The notes beneath the pieces were generated by a model. The model ran no database searches and was not told the DNA's origin. It saw only the letters and a program-made list of their open reading frames with translations. From Hymenobacter plasmatis (lineage in GTDB: Bacteria; Bacteroidota; Bacteroidia; Cytophagales; Hymenobacteraceae): DNA of 64,000 nucleotides. The translations under genes were made by a program, and so were the position numbers. Below, in pieces: positions 62,301 through 64,000 of this stretch; position 1 is the first letter of the stretch, and every line of letters begins with the position of its first letter. Location of the stretch: positions 1-64,000 of the forward strand of contig NZ_JAJFAW010000014.1 in assembly GCF_020711255.1 (NCBI RefSeq). Reading direction: 5' to 3'.

Positions 62301-64000
62301 GTCAAAGTCGGTGTGCATGTTAGCTGTAAACACGCCATAGTACCCTTTGGAGCCGATGGCATTATCCAGCAGCGTGTTGATGTGCGTAGCGATGGTTATG
62401 CCTGATTCGTCGGTGAGCTGCGTGGTGGCCTGATACACGTCGATGAGCGAGCCGTCCAAATCCGCGAAGCGCATCGGGATGCCCGAGCCCGTAAACATGC
62501 CAGGCCGGTCTTTAACCCAGGCCTCTGGCCAGTAGTAGTAGTTGTCGTCGAGGCGGATGCCGTTTTCCAGCTCAATTTTGGGCTCACTGGCCCAGTCGCT
62601 CCACGCAATGCAGTGCGTGCGGTGAGTAACGGGCTTGGTGAGGCTGGGGAAATTAGCCGTCCACTGCCCCAGCTGGGTAGTGAAGTCATTCCGCAGGGAC
62701 GTGGGCGTCCAGTTGTTACAGCCGGTGTTGAGGTGCAGACTGAGTTCAAAGCCTTGGGCTTCGTAGGCAGCGGCTTGCGCATCGGTGATGGGCGTGCCAG
62801 GGTAGATGTAGGACGTGCCGCGAACGGCCGTCCAGTCGGCAACGGCCTGGGCCGTATTAGAGGAGCTTTTGGTGATGAAAGAGTCGAATCTGTTCTTGGT
62901 GCCGCCGCTGCCGTGGTCGTCGCCACTCATCACTACGGCAGCTTTCAGGCCCTTGGGCAGATACCAAAACCGGGGCAGAGGCTTCTTGCTGCCCTGCTCC
63001 ATGATGTTGGCCAGCAAGCGCTGCTGCTCGTCGGCCTGCGGAATGGCCACCTTGTTCATGTCAACCCAATCGGTGGAGATTGGGTCATTCGAGTGGAACA
63101 TGTCGTCGGAACGGATGGGGTTGATTGCGCCGTCGCGCTTCTGCCCGGCCCATGCGGGGTTACCCTGGCGGGTGTACACAATGGAGCGGGCCAAATCGTA
63201 GGTGAAGGCAATGGCCTTGCCGCCGTTGGTGCCCACCGCCCGCTGCGTTACGGCTGGGTTGCTGGTGGCCGTGGTGGCGCTGGAGTAGAGCATGGCCAGG
63301 CTGGTGGTGCCGCTGTTCAGGGTATATAGGTCGGCTGTGCCATGAAACTGCATGGTTTCACCCACGATGCCCACGCCGGGCCCGCTGGCCGTATTCACCA
63401 GCAGGTACTTGTCGAGCAGGGTGCCGCCGGTGGCGGTAATGCCCAGCAGCGGAGCCAGCTGCGCATTGGGCTTGAGGGCAATGAGGGTTCCGCCGGCCGT
63501 TACCCAGTCGGTGAGCATGGTTACGTTGGCAGCCGACAAGGAGATGTCGCCCAGTATCACGACGTCATAGGAGCTTAAGGTCGTGTTGTCGACCTGCGAA
63601 ATGTCTTTCGCGGCAAACTCATTGAAGCCTTCGGCCCGCAGAATCTCTATCGGGAAGCGACTGAACGGATTGGCCGAGGAGCTGATAACCAGAATGGGCC
63701 CACCGGGGCCCTCGTTGGGCGAGGGCAGGGGAGCAGGTGGTGGGGGCGGAGTGCCCTGGGTCGTGAACGACGACGTGAAGGTGGCCGCCAGCGCAATGCC
63801 TGCCAGGTCCTTGATGCGCGGGTCGGAAGCGCCGCCCTTCACCGAGATAGTGTAGGCCGTTGAATAGCTCAACGTGGCGGTGGGGTCGAGGGTGGCCGTG
63901 CGGCTGATGGCGTCGTAGGTGACGGTGGCCGCTACCGGCGAGGTGCCGTTCAGCAGCTGCACCGTGGTGCCAGATACGGTGGCCGGGTCCACCGCCTCGT
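56400..64000 (-). CDS. Giant multidomain T9SS cargo protein (5' end outside window)
   Basis: The frame is open to the window edge; 2,532 residues are visible and the N-terminus is missing. Order (visible residue numbers): SbsA-type Ig domain (1-85, 'EAVDPATVSG'); amidotransferase-like alpha/beta domain (about 95-320); a polysaccharide-deacetylase-like region with 'VVMSGDDHG' near 355 and 'HRTHCIAW' near 460; two DUF4082 domains (about 740-905 and 995-1155); Ig/He_PIG domain (1195-1295); a lectin-like beta-sandwich (about 1380-1600); two identical 93-residue He_PIG domains (1696-1882); cadherin-like domains (1884-2175); three IPT/TIG domains (2177-2415); T9SS type A sorting domain (from about 2444, 'LQAYPNPFQ'). 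Surface-exposed, perhaps a glycan-active adhesin. Confidence 0.9.
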   Translation of the reverse strand, partial: EAVDPATVSGTTVQLLNGTSPVAATVTYDAISRTATLDPTATLSYSTAYTISVKGGASDPRIKDLAGIALAATFTSSFTTQGTPPPPPAPLPSPNEGPGGPILVISSSANPFSRFPIEILRAEGFNEFAAKDISQVDNTTLSSYDVVILGDISLSAANVTMLTDWVTAGGTLIALKPNAQLAPLLGITATGGTLLDKYLLVNTASGPGVGIVGETMQFHGTADLYTLNSGTTSLAMLYSSATTATSNPAVTQRAVGTNGGKAIAFTYDLARSIVYTRQGNPAWAGQKRDGAINPIRSDDMFHSNDPISTDWVDMNKVAIPQADEQQRLLANIMEQGSKKPLPRFWYLPKGLKAAVVMSGDDHGSGGTKNRFDSFITKSSSNTAQAVADWTAVRGTSYIYPGTPITDAQAAAYEAQGFELSLHLNTGCNNWTPTSLRNDFTTQLGQWTANFPSLTKPVTHRTHCIAWSDWASEPKIELENGIRLDDNYYYWPEAWVKDRPGMFTGSGIPMRFADLDGSLIDVYQATTQLTDESGITIATHINTLLDNAIGSKGYYGVFTANMHTDFDQTSIDGSNAIIAAAQQRQIPVVSAKQMLTWLDGRNNSSFGAMAWNANKLSFSVSVFNNVLNLQGMLPIVAAGGRLTGLTVGGAPVTYRTESIKGMDYAFFPATPGSYVATYDGAVTTCTPPTATIAAVEPTVCPGSPVALKLSAATGQSPYKLVVNGTTYSDVTVGQTFATFTPGEVSIWGATGTPDNPNAHDTHQTIEVGTKFRASTSGTVTGMRFFKGTNHTGTHVGSLWTTAGAKLATATFTNETASGWQEVHFSTPVAITAGTTYIVSYTSPGDGTTGGGFAYSAGFFTNTGVTNGSLTALQSGTDGPNGVYKYGGGFPDGGTAANYWVDVLFKDDAANGPQNYVLTSITDANACNATGTSLSSATVTPGAAPAGTLAASGAVQAGQDINLTFTATAGTGPFALVINGTNYPNVTSGTPFNTGVKAATSGTNSIWSSSTVPSIASFVDDNSSIELGVKFRSTVAGQITGVRFYKGTTNTGTHTGSLWSSAGVLLATATFTNETASGWQEVLFSSPVTIVANTTYIASYHAPVGNYAVNSNYFATTGTTNGPLKALQSSEDGGNGVFQTGTAFPNQSFNATNYWVDVVFTATGGNTFSLTSVTDSKGCVKQGPLQTLTVQPTAATNAAPVLAAIGNKTATVGTALTFTATATDGDQGQTLAFSLAGTPAAGTTPAGTVPANATIDPTTGAFSWTPTAAQVGSFSFLVRVSDNGSPVLSDDEVITVTVAQPQGTAQTITFAALPDVTTSAGPITLAATASSGLPVTYSATGPATVSGSTLTLAGTAGTVTVTATQAGDATYAAAAPVSHSFNVTAGAAATACFQDQTVANFTDGTTGTGTYIPAAGGVILKPQVAQEFTAAPPATEWQSFSWTPGSGGTTFAGGQAIVDGARFNTEPVGTTVGPGSSLEFVATFGAAGFQHFGFGAGDDAGMFSSAPTWAMFSTGNDASTGLKARVNNNNTQTDLPLPGALIGSAHTYRIEWKAASIEFYVDGALVQTANVALTASMRVGGSDYNVGGPSLSVDKVRLTPYAASGTFTSRIYDAGASKTWKEATWTADQPAGTDLQLFQRQGNTAAPDNTWTAFTAITPSGATVGGTSRYIQYRAELTSTGGTATPTLQSMAINCGEPTAPPCPTVAFTPATGAVLSAATAGSAYSQAISTTPTGYSFSATNLPAGLTMNAATGAISGTPTAATTSPVTITVTAAKDACSATATYTLSVNAAAPPCPTVAFTPATGAVLSAATAGSAYSQAISTTPTGYSFSATNLPAGLTMNAATGAISGTPTAATTSPVTITVTAAKDACSATATYTLSVNAAAPSLTGITLSNANVAENQPKGTLVGTLSTTPIIPQIVTYTLVAGTGDTDNAAFQISSSELKTNAVFDYEAKSSYSIRVRATNAASGSIEKAFTITVTNANEAPAIDAQTFTVTEGAANGKTVGTVEATDPDAGQTLTYSITAGNTNGAFQLVGNTLKVANSAALVLGTTPQFVLTVKAADNGTPVLSSSTQVTVILTANQAPELSNVPAAVSIPELAPYTFMAKASDADGDALTFSLVTAPAGAAINATTGVFTWTPTEAQGPGTYAFKVQVTDGKLTTSKDITITVTEVSNLPVITSFSPSKGPVGTKVTIKGTNLEGVTAVHFNGVAAITFTFDSKKQVVEAIVPEEATTGRISLTTKFGEVVTSSDFTVTPTITSFEPLSGPVGTEVTIKGTGFYGATAADFFNGQDPSLDYKVVNSTTIVAIVPAGARSGKIVVTTPGGEARSDDRFIVTTTTTHVPTITSFSPGSGPTGTRVRIVGLNLEGATGVTFNHEPAQIVANSNTATELTVIVPDKAKTGKIRVTSANGTATSKDVFKVTKGAAASTSTAAVVVSEPAQQPAMQQTLQAYPNPFQVKSHLSFSRAKTEAYSLKVYDVRGSLVQNVAEGTAEAGRLYDIPFEAQLLEEGLYIVRLVTGSEVQTTRITVTK
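58345..58904. repeat. Perfect tandem duplication of a 279-bp domain unit
   Basis: Two adjacent units (58345-58623 and 58624-58904, overlapping by the flanking GGCGG) look identical base for base. Each encodes one 93-residue Ig-like (He_PIG) domain of the giant protein, starting 'PPCPTVAFTPATGAV'. Identity at silent sites points to recent duplication or gene conversion. Alternatively, assembly may have collapsed or expanded the true copy number. Confidence 0.9.

Overview
The window looks like the chromosome of a GC-rich member of the Bacteroidota, most likely Hymenobacter or a close relative (Cytophagales). This rests on several things: two proteins with type IX secretion (T9SS) C-terminal sorting domains, many lipoproteins with Bacteroidota-type lipoboxes, three DUF4142 proteins, a FloA/NfeD pair, a SbsA-Ig/DUF4082/IPT giant surface protein, promoter-like TAnnTTTG (-7) boxes in place of TATAAT, and dispersed palindromes of the kind that gives 'CHAERSEAS'-like peptides when translated. 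Genus assignment is inference; no rRNA is present.

Layout. 1-2.6 kb: two paralogous membrane proteins with a carboxypeptidase-regulatory-like domain (the first cut by the window edge) and an AttH/CrtC lipocalin-like lipoprotein. 2.6-9.1 kb: orphan histidine kinase, dusB, CPBP protease, cdsA, glutamate dehydrogenase. 9.3-14.7 kb: psd, a glutathionylspermidine-synthase-like gene next to a UPF0323-like lipoprotein, msrC, and ribD divergent from prmC. 15-25 kb: katA, a dipeptidyl-peptidase IV, secreted proteins of unknown function, a FadL-like porin, proS. 25-36 kb: a DUF4844-like gene, nfeD-floA, a PD40/OmpA protein, a large hybrid histidine kinase, rpoN divergent from asnS. 36-44 kb: MBOAT and AlgJ-like acyl-transfer pair, two small Tyr/Gly-rich secreted paralogues, uvrA. 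44-54 kb: three DUF4142 proteins, a Cys-containing lipoprotein, a PaaG-like hydratase, ispD, queA, a MacB/FtsX-type permease, a MscS channel, a TerB-like Gly/Leu-rich protein. 54-64 kb: tRNA-Val(TAC) and two T9SS cargo genes, the second at least 2,532 residues long and running out of the window.

Most of the region is ordinary housekeeping and envelope biology without rRNA, insertion sequence, CRISPR or prophage. Non-coding structure is the more unusual part. Nearly every convergent gene pair is separated by one symmetric hairpin with A and T tracts on both sides, in two cases with 25-31 bp stems. A dispersed palindromic repeat family (four type I and two type II copies) sits just after stop codons or between genes, and both type II copies enclose a terminator. 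A 144-bp nested palindrome occupies a further convergent junction. Several genes carry a TAnnTTTG-like box only 3-8 bases before the ATG, which suggests leaderless transcripts. In the coding part the best leads are the giant T9SS protein, with a degenerate NodB-like region and an apparently perfect 279-bp in-frame duplication, and the third DUF4142 paralogue, which has lost the histidines shared by the other two.
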